53,912 bases of DNA, taken from an uncultured Alphaproteobacteria bacterium (lineage in GTDB: Bacteria; Pseudomonadota; Alphaproteobacteria; RF32; CAG-239). The notes below the pieces were generated by a model that ran no database searches, was not told the DNA's origin, and saw nothing but the letters and a program-made list of their open reading frames with translations. Position numbers and translations under genes: made by a program. Below, piece by piece: positions 43,901-50,677 of this stretch. The stretch covers positions 1 through 53,912 of the forward strand of contig CAJTLY010000012.1 of NCBI GenBank assembly GCA_910577095.1, written 5' to 3'. Within the stretch, counting starts at the first letter, position 1. Each line of letters starts with the position of its first letter.

Positions 43901-45585
43901 CCGGTGCCTTTGGCTTTGGCAGCCAACCCTTTCCAATAAGTTTTGGAGACCATGTTTTTGGCAGCCATTCCCAAAGCATAGGTTTGACCGATAACCGGCA
44001 ACGAGCGGAAGAAAATTACCGAGTGGTTGGCCATATCATTAAAGGTCTTTTTATCCCGCAGCGCCCGAGCAATTGAAACTTTGCCCAGCGACTGGTTCAA
44101 AGCCTTGACCTGCCGGTATTCGGTTTCCGACACCGCGCGGTCGCCGGCTTTTTTCTTATATTCTTCATAGTTATAGGCCCGACGAATATCGGTATATTTG
44201 ACCACATTGTTAAACATATCTTCGCTGACGGCCTTGTCACCGACGGCTTTGGCGTACGCGGCATAAGGCTGCCCGGCAAATTGACGGGCGCTTTCGAAAC
44301 TTTCGCGGGTAAATTCGCTTTTACGCTGAAATTTCTTAAGCAGGGCAAACTCTTCTTCCGCCAGCCGGTTGTCAGCCTTAGGGTGTTTTTCGACATAGGC
44401 GGCATAATCAGGATAGGCCCGCACCTGGTTGTAGTCGTGCAAAGTCACTTTGCTGTCGGCGTTTTGCTCAAGATAAAGCTTCAATCCGTGCTCTGCAACC
44501 TGATCCTTAAACACTTCCTTGAAGGCCGCATAATCTTTAAAACCCTGAAAATCGTTATACAGCGCACGCGCCGAAAGAATCGAACGATAGCCCATGTAAA
44601 CCGGATTGCCGGCGGCAACGAAGTTCATCCCCAGCCCGAACAACGGGTTTTTGCTTTCAAACTTCTGACACCAGTCCATTGCTTTGCCGAAACCGTGCAT
44701 ACCGCGGCTGAATTTGCTGCGTTTTTCCATAAAGTCGGCAATCGGTTTGACGTTGGCTTGGGTCGTGGTGGCAAGCGCCATCTTTTTGGCGGCATCGTTC
44801 GGATTGATCGCCAGCATCTTGAAAATTTCTTTTTCCGTCTTGCCGGCGCGAACCGCCTGATCGATTTTCAAAATCCGTTCAAGATGGGTTTCGCCTTTAA
44901 TGTTGTTGTACTTATCGCCGAGAGCAACCGCATAAAGGTTGTTATAGTATTCAACTTCAATCCGCGCCCTTTCTTCCCGGCGGGCATCGTTCAGAGTATC
45001 AAGGTTGATTTCAAGGTCCGAAGACGCCAAGCGGCGGCAGGCGCTCAGATTAAGCGCTTCTTCCAACGATTTGTCGTCACTGCCGTCAATGCGGATACTG
45101 TTATTTTTCCAAACTTCCTGTTGCTGCAGATTGCGGCCGGCTTCGCTGTTGAGCAGTTCATAAGCTTCATTAAAACGGGTCGTTTCGACTTCCGGCGCCG
45201 GTGCATAAAAATCTTCCCAACGGAAAGGATCGCTCAACATCGCCTCGGTTTCAATCGGAACAACGCCGACGTCCATACCGGGTTCTTGACCGCGTTCTTC
45301 CAGTTCTTCTCCGTCAGCCGCATCTTCTCCGGTTTCTTCCGCCGCCGTACCTGCTGCCGCTGCCGCCAGATCATCATTGACGGCATTGTTCAGAATCTGT
45401 TCCGCTTTTTCCCGTTTTTCCACTTCGGCGTTAAACTGCGCGGCAAAATCGTTGAACACCGCCTCGTTGCTGCTCAGAGCCTGCAAATCGCCCGGACCGT
45501 ACCATCTGATAAAACTGTCATAAATTTCGGGGGCCTTCTGTTTCATTTCTTCCAAGGCACTGCTAAAATCTTTTGTCTCCGCCAT
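40972..45585 (-). CDS. Very large mosaic repeat protein, unknown family
   Basis: 1537 aa, no signal peptide. Layout by eye: residues 1-110 acidic/alanine-rich; 110-345 helical; about 345-490 four degenerate helical repeats of roughly 30-45 residues built on YxxYxxY...D..VSE..Y..V (clearest near 447 and 480); hydrophobic stretches near 520-545 and 592-612 that might touch a membrane; then long Thr/Glu/Gly/Asp linkers. Two copies of a ~130-170-residue module start near 1168 and 1392 (FKGxY... through NEAxYxDxx...LGL), with an extra copy of its NEAxY-type helical hairpin near 946. Own promoter (45624-45652). Could be a surface, secreted or cytoskeletal protein; the function is unknown. Confidence 0.7.
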   Translation of the reverse strand: MAETKDFSSALEEMKQKAPEIYDSFIRWYGPGDLQALSSNEAVFNDFAAQFNAEVEKREKAEQILNNAVNDDLAAAAAGTAAEETGEDAADGEELEERGQEPGMDVGVVPIETEAMLSDPFRWEDFYAPAPEVETTRFNEAYELLNSEAGRNLQQQEVWKNNSIRIDGSDDKSLEEALNLSACRRLASSDLEINLDTLNDARREERARIEVEYYNNLYAVALGDKYNNIKGETHLERILKIDQAVRAGKTEKEIFKMLAINPNDAAKKMALATTTQANVKPIADFMEKRSKFSRGMHGFGKAMDWCQKFESKNPLFGLGMNFVAAGNPVYMGYRSILSARALYNDFQGFKDYAAFKEVFKDQVAEHGLKLYLEQNADSKVTLHDYNQVRAYPDYAAYVEKHPKADNRLAEEEFALLKKFQRKSEFTRESFESARQFAGQPYAAYAKAVGDKAVSEDMFNNVVKYTDIRRAYNYEEYKKKAGDRAVSETEYRQVKALNQSLGKVSIARALRDKKTFNDMANHSVIFFRSLPVIGQTYALGMAAKNMVSKTYWKGLAAKAKGTGKAIQTLWNKKGRDKEAWKQLYSNGSGLIAETVGAYMLYGGVSHSVDSVMHDGTGTTINYPVDETKETQATQAATDTITAPVAETPSFFSRIQSFMGYGNQEVTAPAENIAADSTGVEKTVTVLEDVNTPNRFREWENIRGNPTFSLINPDGTFRGFGFDYAAAAADSATVDDVQIPTEQHTADENGDQTVVEPVVQTAFEPTEVQQRNLSDLFEQYPRAATIILEGTENPSVDDVTKGSFKLEGEGNLYKRGVITSSTLQDLYDQGKLSSAQVESLVKFADSHFKDGQPIGDDAAALLKEATERSRQENTTGEVKQGEQNTGEGDRHGDDTNGTGEKTVTGDGDQKVGNDDKTSIQGYSFDENGRVIYRMELGDLNNMDPEQMDARIYQDLQTRLANGEQLDGNALKFMEQYKEAHPEQTTGEKTVADETVKKQPENEEKTETTAQTGIEKDTDFKLTRHDFESGKGYEMSGTGRMNGKNVEVVNLYDSNEKMVSSQITVLQDDTHSTVIKTTLDRHGRPQTLVTEIDGDHFKTHRASSASAALQEVLKADHTSSDNEGGRGTAGLQQSQKIELQDGDENTGSKHRGGDELYETTTPEVVEHKVWSTTFKGRYWIENDSEGNPQLQYRIADRQSLNIDRGLLDTFQSTIRSHGDTSHDFSALGGALRADNFGSQNPTNPEASGIMIKCEYLAERISLNEAVYHDMDVRVGKGDTLSDQDMQWRRNYEQDLAGLGLVREDGRLSYNPEAASQIAGRTEVLRQGSEITDQGGSRRFYDLSGEHKDPEVKTGDQTTTTEKTTGETTEKTEKSDEGTVVVASTAVNEPVEIDRGGFKGTYKLIELDDQGSYRLETKGGVTVDQDVLQALRGEKGIQQDADGKYTAANGTIKSGNYSIVSSRTLMEAQKITQNEAIYDHLQEQSGSRELTAAESRFMQAHDRRLTDLGLKHDTNGEIVKANAYEGQPRAAVRRGRGGYGD

Positions 45586-45623
45586 AATTATTCTCCGAAA
45601 AAAGTAAAGCCTTAATTGGTTTT

Positions 45624-45652
45624 ATCGTACTATATGCTTTCCATTTAGTCAA
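45624..45652 (-). promoter_or_regulatory. Promoter of the 1537-codon gene
   Basis: Minus strand TTGACT (45647-45652), 17 bases, TACGAT (45624-45629), about 38 bases before the ATG. Confidence 0.6.
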
Positions 45653-45698
45653 CTCTGTTTTGTCACATAATTCGTTTTTTTGTCAATTAACAATCCGC

Positions 45699-45726
45699 TG
45701 GACAAGCCGCGGTTTTGCGCTATATT
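45699..45726 (+). promoter_or_regulatory. Promoter of the S66 peptidase gene
   Basis: TGGACA (45699-45704), 16 bases, TATATT (45721-45726). Confidence 0.45.
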
Positions 45727-45764
45727 AAAAAACCGGCATTGGCATAAAAAAGGAGCAAAAAACA

Positions 45765-46748
45765 ATGAAAAAGCTTATTCCGCAACTTCTGCGTCCGGGT
45801 GACGAAGTCCGAATCATTGCCCCGGCGTCCGGCGTTAAAATCATTTCTCCGGCTTGTCGGGAACTGGCACGGCAACGTTTTGAAAAAATGGGACTGAAAA
45901 TCAGTTACGGCGCCAACGCCGTTGACGAAAACTGGGACGCCGCCGGCTCGACGACGGTTGAAAAACGCGTCGAAGACCTGCATCAGGCGTTTGCCGACCC
46001 AAACGTCAAGGCCGTTTTTACCATGATCGGCGGCAACAATTCCAACCAGTTGCTGGATTATCTCGATTATCGGCTGATTGCGGCAAATCCGAAAATATTG
46101 TGCGGATTTTCCGATATCACCGCCCTGTTAAACGCCGTTTATGCCCAAACCGGACTGGTCACATTTTCCGGCCCGCATTTCAGTTCGCTGGGAATGCTCA
46201 AAGGAATTGAATATACGATTGACAATATGCAAAAAATGCTGTTTGAGGACGGCAGCCACACCATCCGGCCTTCGGAACAATGGAGCGACGACTTGTGGTT
46301 TTTGGATCAGGAAAACCGTTGCTTTATCGACAATCCGGGTTGGTGGTTCCTGCAGGAAGGTCAGGCCCGCGGCACTTTGCTGGGCGGCAACCTCGGAACG
46401 TTCAACCTGTTGCTCGGCACCTCTTACCGACCGACTTTCGCAGCGGACACAATCCTTTTTATTGAAGATACCGGCAGCGCAAACATCGCCGACTTTACCC
46501 GCAACCTGCAGGCCCTGATGCAGCAACCCGATTTTGAAAACGTCAAAGCGGTTTTAATCGGCCGTTTCCAGAAAAATTCACAAGTTACTCGCGAACAACT
46601 GGAATTTATGGTTGAACGTCTGCGGCCCTATCTGAAAGACAAACCGGTTATTGCCAATCTGGACTTCGGCCATTCGACTCCGCTTTTGACCATCCCTGTC
46701 GGCGGAACAGCCGAAATTGCCGGCGGCAACATCAGTCTGCATCGATAA
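45765..46748 (+). CDS. S66 peptidase (LD-carboxypeptidase / MccF-like)
   Basis: 327 aa. The S66 fold signatures are present: LRPGDEVRIIAPAS at the N-terminus, GGNNSNQLLDYLDY, and the nucleophile serine in CGFSDITALLNAVY. The C-terminal acid and histidine are expected in DTGSANI and DFGHSTPLLT. Family members either trim the L,D-bond of muropeptides in recycling (LdcA) or detoxify peptide-nucleotide antibiotics (MccF). The GGNNSNQLLDYLDY stretch and ~330-aa length lean toward the MccF side, but this is not decisive. GGAG site. Confidence 0.85.
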   Translation: MKKLIPQLLRPGDEVRIIAPASGVKIISPACRELARQRFEKMGLKISYGANAVDENWDAAGSTTVEKRVEDLHQAFADPNVKAVFTMIGGNNSNQLLDYLDYRLIAANPKILCGFSDITALLNAVYAQTGLVTFSGPHFSSLGMLKGIEYTIDNMQKMLFEDGSHTIRPSEQWSDDLWFLDQENRCFIDNPGWWFLQEGQARGTLLGGNLGTFNLLLGTSYRPTFAADTILFIEDTGSANIADFTRNLQALMQQPDFENVKAVLIGRFQKNSQVTREQLEFMVERLRPYLKDKPVIANLDFGHSTPLLTIPVGGTAEIAGGNISLHR

Positions 46749-46770
46749 ACGGTTCGATAACCGTATCAAA

Positions 46771-46800
46771 ACAGCCCTGTCAAATGACAGGGCTGTTTTC
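46771..46800. terminator. Bidirectional terminator
   Basis: ACAGCCCTGTC (46771-46781), loop AAAT, GACAGGGCTGT (46786-46796), then TTTT on the plus strand and TTTTG on the other. A smaller hairpin ACGGTT/AACCGT (46749-46764) precedes it. Confidence 0.75.
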
Positions 46801-46802
46801 AT

Positions 46803-47153
46803 TTACCAGCGGTGATAGTGATAACGGCGGGGCCGGTACCGATATCGGTTTCGGTGTCGTCCGTACTGATAACCGCCGTTCCACAAAAGTGCACCGGCAC
46901 CGATGGTCAGAAGAGCACCGTTATCGATCCGCGCCGCTTGCGGCCGGCGATGATAAAGATCACTCTCGCCGTTAACAACCACAACCTGCCGTGCACCGTT
47001 GTTTCCGGGATCGATCGCTACCACCGACGGTCCTTCAGCGGACGAACCGGTGGTTGTTGTCGTCGTCACCGTGGTTGTGGTAACCACGGTTTCGGCCCTT
47101 GCCGGAAAGGCGGCAACAATCAAAACGGAAAGCAGGCCCAACAAATGTTTCAT
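46803..47153 (-). CDS. Small secreted protein with Thr tract and Arg/Tyr/His tail
   Basis: 116 aa from the ATG with GGGGGTG upstream. Signal peptide MKHLLGLLSVLIVAAFPARA, then a threonine tract (VVTTTTVTTTTTTG), a neutral middle with a short hydrophobic segment (LLTIGAGALLW), and a C-terminal tail of alternating Arg, Tyr and His. It looks like a small surface or periplasmic protein; glycine-zipper-free relatives of RcnB/YXWGXW-type proteins come to mind but are not supported. Family unknown. Confidence 0.55.
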   Translation of the reverse strand: MKHLLGLLSVLIVAAFPARAETVVTTTTVTTTTTTGSSAEGPSVVAIDPGNNGARQVVVVNGESDLYHRRPQAARIDNGALLTIGAGALLWNGGYQYGRHRNRYRYRPRRYHYHRW

Positions 47154-47200
47154 AACACCCCCGCGCAAAATTAATTTTTTCTTATTATACTTGTTTTTGC

Positions 47201-47779
47201 TTAAAAAGCAACCGCCGATGCGTCAATTGACGACAGATGTTCATATAATATTTTCACCCCGAGCAAAATCAGCACCACACCCGCCGCAATCTGCAAGGCG
47301 CAGGTCGGCAGCCGATGAAAAACGCGGCTGATATAAAAGCCCGCCAACGTACAAACGAAACAAACGATGCCGATCATCAAAGCCGCCGTCAAAATACCGA
47401 CATTCATAAAATAAAGGCTGATTCCCGCTACGCAAGCGTCAATGCTGGTCGCAATGCCGATACAGAACAAAAGCCGCAAAGACAAGACGCACGGGGCTTT
47501 TTCTTCTCTGTTGCCGCGCCGGGCATCAATAATCACGTTCAGTCCCAGCAGCAGAAAAACCGCAAAGGCAATCCAATGGTCAAAGGCCTCGACATACCGG
47601 TGGACCGATCCGGTGGCCAGCCAGCCGGCCAACGGCATCGCAAACTGTCCCGCCGCGGTTGCCGACGCCAGCTTGAAAGCCGATGCGGCCGCATTGCGGC
47701 GAATCACCAAACCATATGAAAAAGCAACCGCAAAAGCGTCTGCGGACAGCGCCAACGCCAATAAAAAAACACTAAACAT
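47201..47779 (-). CDS. mntP: Manganese efflux pump MntP
   Basis: 192 aa from the ATG at 47779 with GGGAT upstream. Six hydrophobic segments in two repeats of three. The family motifs are ALSADAFAVAF in the first repeat and GIATSIDACVAGIS in the second, where the aspartates form the ion path. It exports excess Mn2+. The gene starts 72 bases after the cold-shock gene's stop on the same strand. Its start codon lies inside a terminator-like hairpin (47770-47815). Confidence 0.9.
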   Translation of the reverse strand: MFSVFLLALALSADAFAVAFSYGLVIRRNAAASAFKLASATAAGQFAMPLAGWLATGSVHRYVEAFDHWIAFAVFLLLGLNVIIDARRGNREEKAPCVLSLRLLFCIGIATSIDACVAGISLYFMNVGILTAALMIGIVCFVCTLAGFYISRVFHRLPTCALQIAAGVVLILLGVKILYEHLSSIDASAVAF

Positions 47780-47815
47780 TTTGTTTATCCCAAAAGGCCG
47801 CAACAATGTTTAGTG
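47770..47815 (-). promoter_or_regulatory. Hairpin with T7 tract enclosing the mntP start codon
   Basis: Minus strand CACTAAACATT (47815-47805) pairs perfectly with AATGTTTAGTG (47780-47770), followed by T7. The ATG of mntP lies in the 3' arm and its ribosome site (GGGAT) in the loop. It may serve as the cspA-type gene's terminator and at the same time as an attenuator for mntP. Confidence 0.6.
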
Positions 47816-47850
47816 CTTTTAAATTAAAAAGGAAAATTAATCAACTGTAA

Positions 47851-48063
47851 TTAATTTTTCAAAACGCTCAGATTATGCGCTTCCGGACGGCCGGAACGAT
47901 CAGGCACGATGTCAAAAGACAGCTCCTGCCCTTCGGTGATTTTGTCCAGCCCCGATTTTTGGATGGCGGTAATATGAACAAAAATATCTTTTTCGTTCTC
48001 CGGTGTTTTGATAAATCCATAACCTTTTTTGTTATTAAACCATTTTACTGTTCCGTTTAGCAT
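47851..48063 (-). CDS. Cold-shock domain protein, CspA family
   Basis: 70 aa single cold-shock domain. RNA-binding motifs RNP1 KGYGFI and RNP2 IFVHI are intact, and the GTVKWFNNKKGYGF start is standard. An RNA chaperone. The 5' UTR of about 60-100 bases could fold two competing ways (see findings). Which paralogue it is cannot be told from one copy, so no symbol is given. Confidence 0.93.
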   Translation of the reverse strand: MLNGTVKWFNNKKGYGFIKTPENEKDIFVHITAIQKSGLDKITEGQELSFDIVPDRSGRPEAHNLSVLKN

Positions 48064-48165
48064 TTTAGTTCCCTTTTACGAAATTAAACCTTATCTGACA
48101 ACAATTCGTCTCAGACCCAGTGTATTTATTCGCCAAAACGCCTTTTTCAAGTATCGGAAAAAAAA

Positions 48166-49425
48166 TTATTTTAAACTTCTGATTTTAGCGGCCAGTTTTT
48201 TGGCTTCGCAAATAATTTCCGCCTCGTTTTCCACCCGTCGTTCCCGCATAATCGGCCGGCCGTCGCAAATGACGTCGCAAATACAGGAACTGTCGGCAGC
48301 ATAAACAAGGTTGGAAACCAGATTATAAGCCGGAACCATAAACGGATTGTTAAGGTCAATCAGCAGACAGTCGGCCAGCGCCCCCTCCCTGATCTCACCG
48401 GCATCCAACCCAAAGGCCGACGCTCCCGAAACGGTTGCGGCCCGAAAGACGTCGGCTGCCTTGCCGGCAACGGCCGAATCGGCCTGACATTTGGCAACCA
48501 GAGAGGCTATTTTGATGCTCTCCATCATGCTGAGATTGTTGTTGGAAGCAGCGCCGTCGGTACCGATGGTTACTTTTCCCGGCAATTCGCGGTAAAGTTT
48601 TTCAAAACAAAACAGCCCCGAATTGAGCTTGAGGTTGGAAACCGGATTATGAGACAGAAAGCTGCCGCGACGTTTGATGATTTCGATATCGCCTTCGCTC
48701 AGATGAACCGCATGCGCCAGTACGGTGCGCGGGGTCAGCAGACCGAAAGAATCGAGACGTTCGGTCGGCGAACAGCCGTATTGTTCGCGACAATCGGCAT
48801 TTTCGCGCGCGGTTTCGCTCAAATGAATCTGCATGGATAAATGATGGCGCGCGGCCGTTTCGGCGGCAAATTTCAGCAGTTCGGCAGAAACCGTATAAAC
48901 CGCATGACAGGAAAGTCCTTTGATAATCCGTTCCGGACAGGGGTTGGGCGCTGCCAGAAACTGTTCGGTTGCCGCCATTTTGGCAGCGGTCGTCTTGGGG
49001 TCGAACAGGTCCATTTCCACCAGTGATACGGCCGCGCGAACGCCCATTTCCTTAACTGCCTGCATCGTTGCCTCGCCGTGAAAATACATATCGGCAAAAA
49101 AAACGGTTCCCGAACGGATCATTTCCAGCACCGCCAGCCGGCTGGCGGTATAGATGTCTTCGGGCGTCAATTTGTCTTCCACCGGCCAGATGTCTTCCTG
49201 CAACCATTCAAACAGAGGCTTATCGTCGCCGTAACCGCGCAAAATCGACATCGCGGCATGATTGTGGGTATTGTAAAAAGGAGGAACCACCGCTTTGTCG
49301 CTGCCGTCAATAACCACATCGGCGGCATCGTCAAGCTGCGACGCAATTTTGCAGAAACGGTTTCCGCAAATTAAAATGTCAACCCGACGGTCCTGATGAA
49401 AAATGTTTTTAATTAAAATTGACAT
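48166..49425 (-). CDS. mtaD: 5-methylthioadenosine / S-adenosylhomocysteine deaminase (MtaD type)
   Basis: 419-aa amidohydrolase. Zinc ligands are expected in NTHNHAAM (near residue 55), IHLSE and LAHAVHL, and the catalytic Asp in GTDGAASNNNLSMME. The EDIWPVEDKL and DMYFHGEAT segments are typical of MTA/SAH deaminases rather than guanine or cytosine deaminases. The reaction deaminates methylthioadenosine or SAH to the inosine form. Divergent from slyX; the ribosome site is GGAAAG. Exact substrate split is not decidable here. Confidence 0.85.
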   Translation of the reverse strand: MSILIKNIFHQDRRVDILICGNRFCKIASQLDDAADVVIDGSDKAVVPPFYNTHNHAAMSILRGYGDDKPLFEWLQEDIWPVEDKLTPEDIYTASRLAVLEMIRSGTVFFADMYFHGEATMQAVKEMGVRAAVSLVEMDLFDPKTTAAKMAATEQFLAAPNPCPERIIKGLSCHAVYTVSAELLKFAAETAARHHLSMQIHLSETARENADCREQYGCSPTERLDSFGLLTPRTVLAHAVHLSEGDIEIIKRRGSFLSHNPVSNLKLNSGLFCFEKLYRELPGKVTIGTDGAASNNNLSMMESIKIASLVAKCQADSAVAGKAADVFRAATVSGASAFGLDAGEIREGALADCLLIDLNNPFMVPAYNLVSNLVYAADSSCICDVICDGRPIMRERRVENEAEIICEAKKLAAKIRSLK

Positions 49426-49484
49426 CGGCGCTTTCCAAATCTATGTTTAAAATATGGTTTCAATTTAGAACAGAACGGAAAATT

Positions 49485-49694
49485 ATGGAAGACAAAATTT
49501 TGGAAGAACGGCTGATTGACATCGAAACCGCAATCGCCATTCAGGAAAAAACGGTTGAAGAACTTAATCAGGCGGTCATTGAACAGGGAAAACTGATCGA
49601 CCGGCTGGTCAAACAAAACCGCTGCCTGGCGGAAATGATCAAAAACGACACCGTTCGGCCGCAAAGCGAAGAAACGCCGCCGCCGCATTATTAG
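49485..49694 (+). CDS. slyX: SlyX family protein
   Basis: 69 aa from the ATG after GGAAAA; a longer frame open from 49419 lacks a ribosome site. A single coiled-coil helix (LEERLIDIETAIAIQEKTVEELNQ ... ) with heptad leucines, and the family-typical PPHY at the C-terminus. SlyX has no established biochemical role. Alone on this strand apart from the flavin reductase that follows after 60 bases. Confidence 0.9.
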   Translation: MEDKILEERLIDIETAIAIQEKTVEELNQAVIEQGKLIDRLVKQNRCLAEMIKNDTVRPQSEETPPPHY

Positions 49695-49755
49695 TCCCCT
49701 CTTGTATCGGCGCAAGACAAGTTTATATTATCTGAAATAAGGAGAAACTTTGGTT

Positions 49756-50274
49756 ATGAACGCCGATGCTTTATATAAACTGACCCACGGAGTATATGTT
49801 CTCGGAGCCGACGACAACGGACGCCCTGTCGGCAGCGTGGTCGATGCGGTGATGCAGGCAGCCAACAAGCCGCCGGCGATCGCCCTTTCGTGCCATAACG
49901 GCAGCTATACCAAAAGCTGCATCGAAAAAAGCGGTTATTTCAGTCTTTCGGTTCTCAGCCGAGACGTTGACCCTTTTGTGGTGGCCAACTTCGGTTTTCA
50001 GAGCAGTCGCGATACCGACAAATGGAACAGTGTGCCGCATTTTATGGAAAACGGGCTTCCTTATTTGCAAAACTGTATCGCCGTTATGAGCTGCCGGGTA
50101 CTCGATAAGCAAGTTTTTGAGAGCAATACCCTGTTTACCGCCGAAGTCATCGACTGCCGAGATATCGCCGAGGGGCAGCCGTTGACTTATTCCGATTATC
50201 GCACTTCGTTTAAAAACGAAGTTTTGAAGTTTTTACCCAACATCTTAAAAGCAAAGGAGAAAAAAAATGGCTGA
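49756..50274 (+). CDS. Flavin reductase-domain protein, partner of rubredoxin
   Basis: 172 aa. I use the ATG at 49756, which gives the family-typical MNADALYKLTHGVYVL start, although a TTG six bases earlier is nearer in spacing to the AAGGAG site. An FMN-binding split-barrel domain runs through the protein: PPAIALSCHNGSYT, GYFSLSVLSRDVDP and NTLFTAEVID. Its last 8 bases overlap the rubredoxin start, so the two are translationally coupled. In some anaerobes these two domains are one chain (high-molecular-weight rubredoxin) that passes electrons to flavodiiron proteins. Confidence 0.85.
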   Translation: MNADALYKLTHGVYVLGADDNGRPVGSVVDAVMQAANKPPAIALSCHNGSYTKSCIEKSGYFSLSVLSRDVDPFVVANFGFQSSRDTDKWNSVPHFMENGLPYLQNCIAVMSCRVLDKQVFESNTLFTAEVIDCRDIAEGQPLTYSDYRTSFKNEVLKFLPNILKAKEKKNG

Positions 50275-50404
50275 CAACGAAAAACAATGGGTCTGCGTAG
50301 TTTGCGGATATGTCTATGACGGCGACATCCCGTTTGAAGAACTGCCCGACGACTGGGCCTGCCCGGTTTGCGGCGTCGACAAGAGCTTTTTTGAACTGCG
50401 CTGA
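50267..50404 (+). CDS. Rubredoxin
   Basis: 45 aa, too short for most gene finders. Sequence MADNEKQWVCVVCGYVYDGD... with the four iron ligands Cys10, Cys13, Cys32 and Cys35 in the two C-x2-C loops (CVVC and CPVC) and the expected DWACPVCGVDK. Slightly shorter than the usual ~52 aa. The ribosome site AAGGAG lies inside the end of the flavin reductase gene. Electron carrier, probably to an oxygen- or peroxide-reducing enzyme encoded elsewhere. Confidence 0.93.
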   Translation: MADNEKQWVCVVCGYVYDGDIPFEELPDDWACPVCGVDKSFFELR

Positions 50405-50440
50405 ACATCGCCGGCCGGCTCGCAACCGTCTTGTATCAAA

Positions 50441-50470
50441 CAGCTTCTCCGATCGGAGAGGCTGTTTTTT
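50441..50470 (+). terminator. Terminator of the flavin reductase-rubredoxin unit
   Basis: 10-bp stem (CAGCTTCTCC / GGAGAGGCTG, one G-T pair) with GATC loop, followed by T8. Confidence 0.85.
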
Positions 50471-50523
50471 TTGAACGGAACAATCGGTAAAAACTTGCTG
50501 TACTTTCCTTTCAACGCGGCAAA

Positions 50524-50655
50524 AAAAGGATCCTTTTTTTGATACGGGTAAATACTACAGCCGCAAGCTCTTTATTGCAAGAAGTTTATAAAATTATCAA
50601 TAAGTTATCCCAAAAAGACAAAAGGGAAAAGATGTATCAAAAAAAGGATCCTTTT
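50524..50655. repeat. 22-bp perfect inverted repeat around an 88-base spacer
   Basis: The arms are 50524-50545 and 50634-50655. Each contains the self-palindrome AAAAGGATCCTTTT next to TTTGATAC (or GTATCAAA). The spacer has no open frame. No target-site duplication or transposase is seen. It lies in the 272-base gap between the rubredoxin and acyltransferase genes. Confidence 0.75.
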
Positions 50656-50677
50656 AAATAATTACCGGAAACTGACT

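Noticed and set aside
44281..45615. 444-codon frame opposite the start of the 1537-codon gene
   Set aside because: Composition is Phe/Arg-rich with no domain; it is the mirror frame of a real gene with promoter and ribosome site.
47780..47850. Known yybP-ykoY manganese riboswitch before mntP
   Set aside because: The gap is only 72 bases and lacks the paired conserved loops of that riboswitch; only the start-codon hairpin is seen.
50524..50655. Complete insertion sequence
   Set aside because: The 132 bases have no transposase frame and no target duplication, so only an inverted repeat is claimed.
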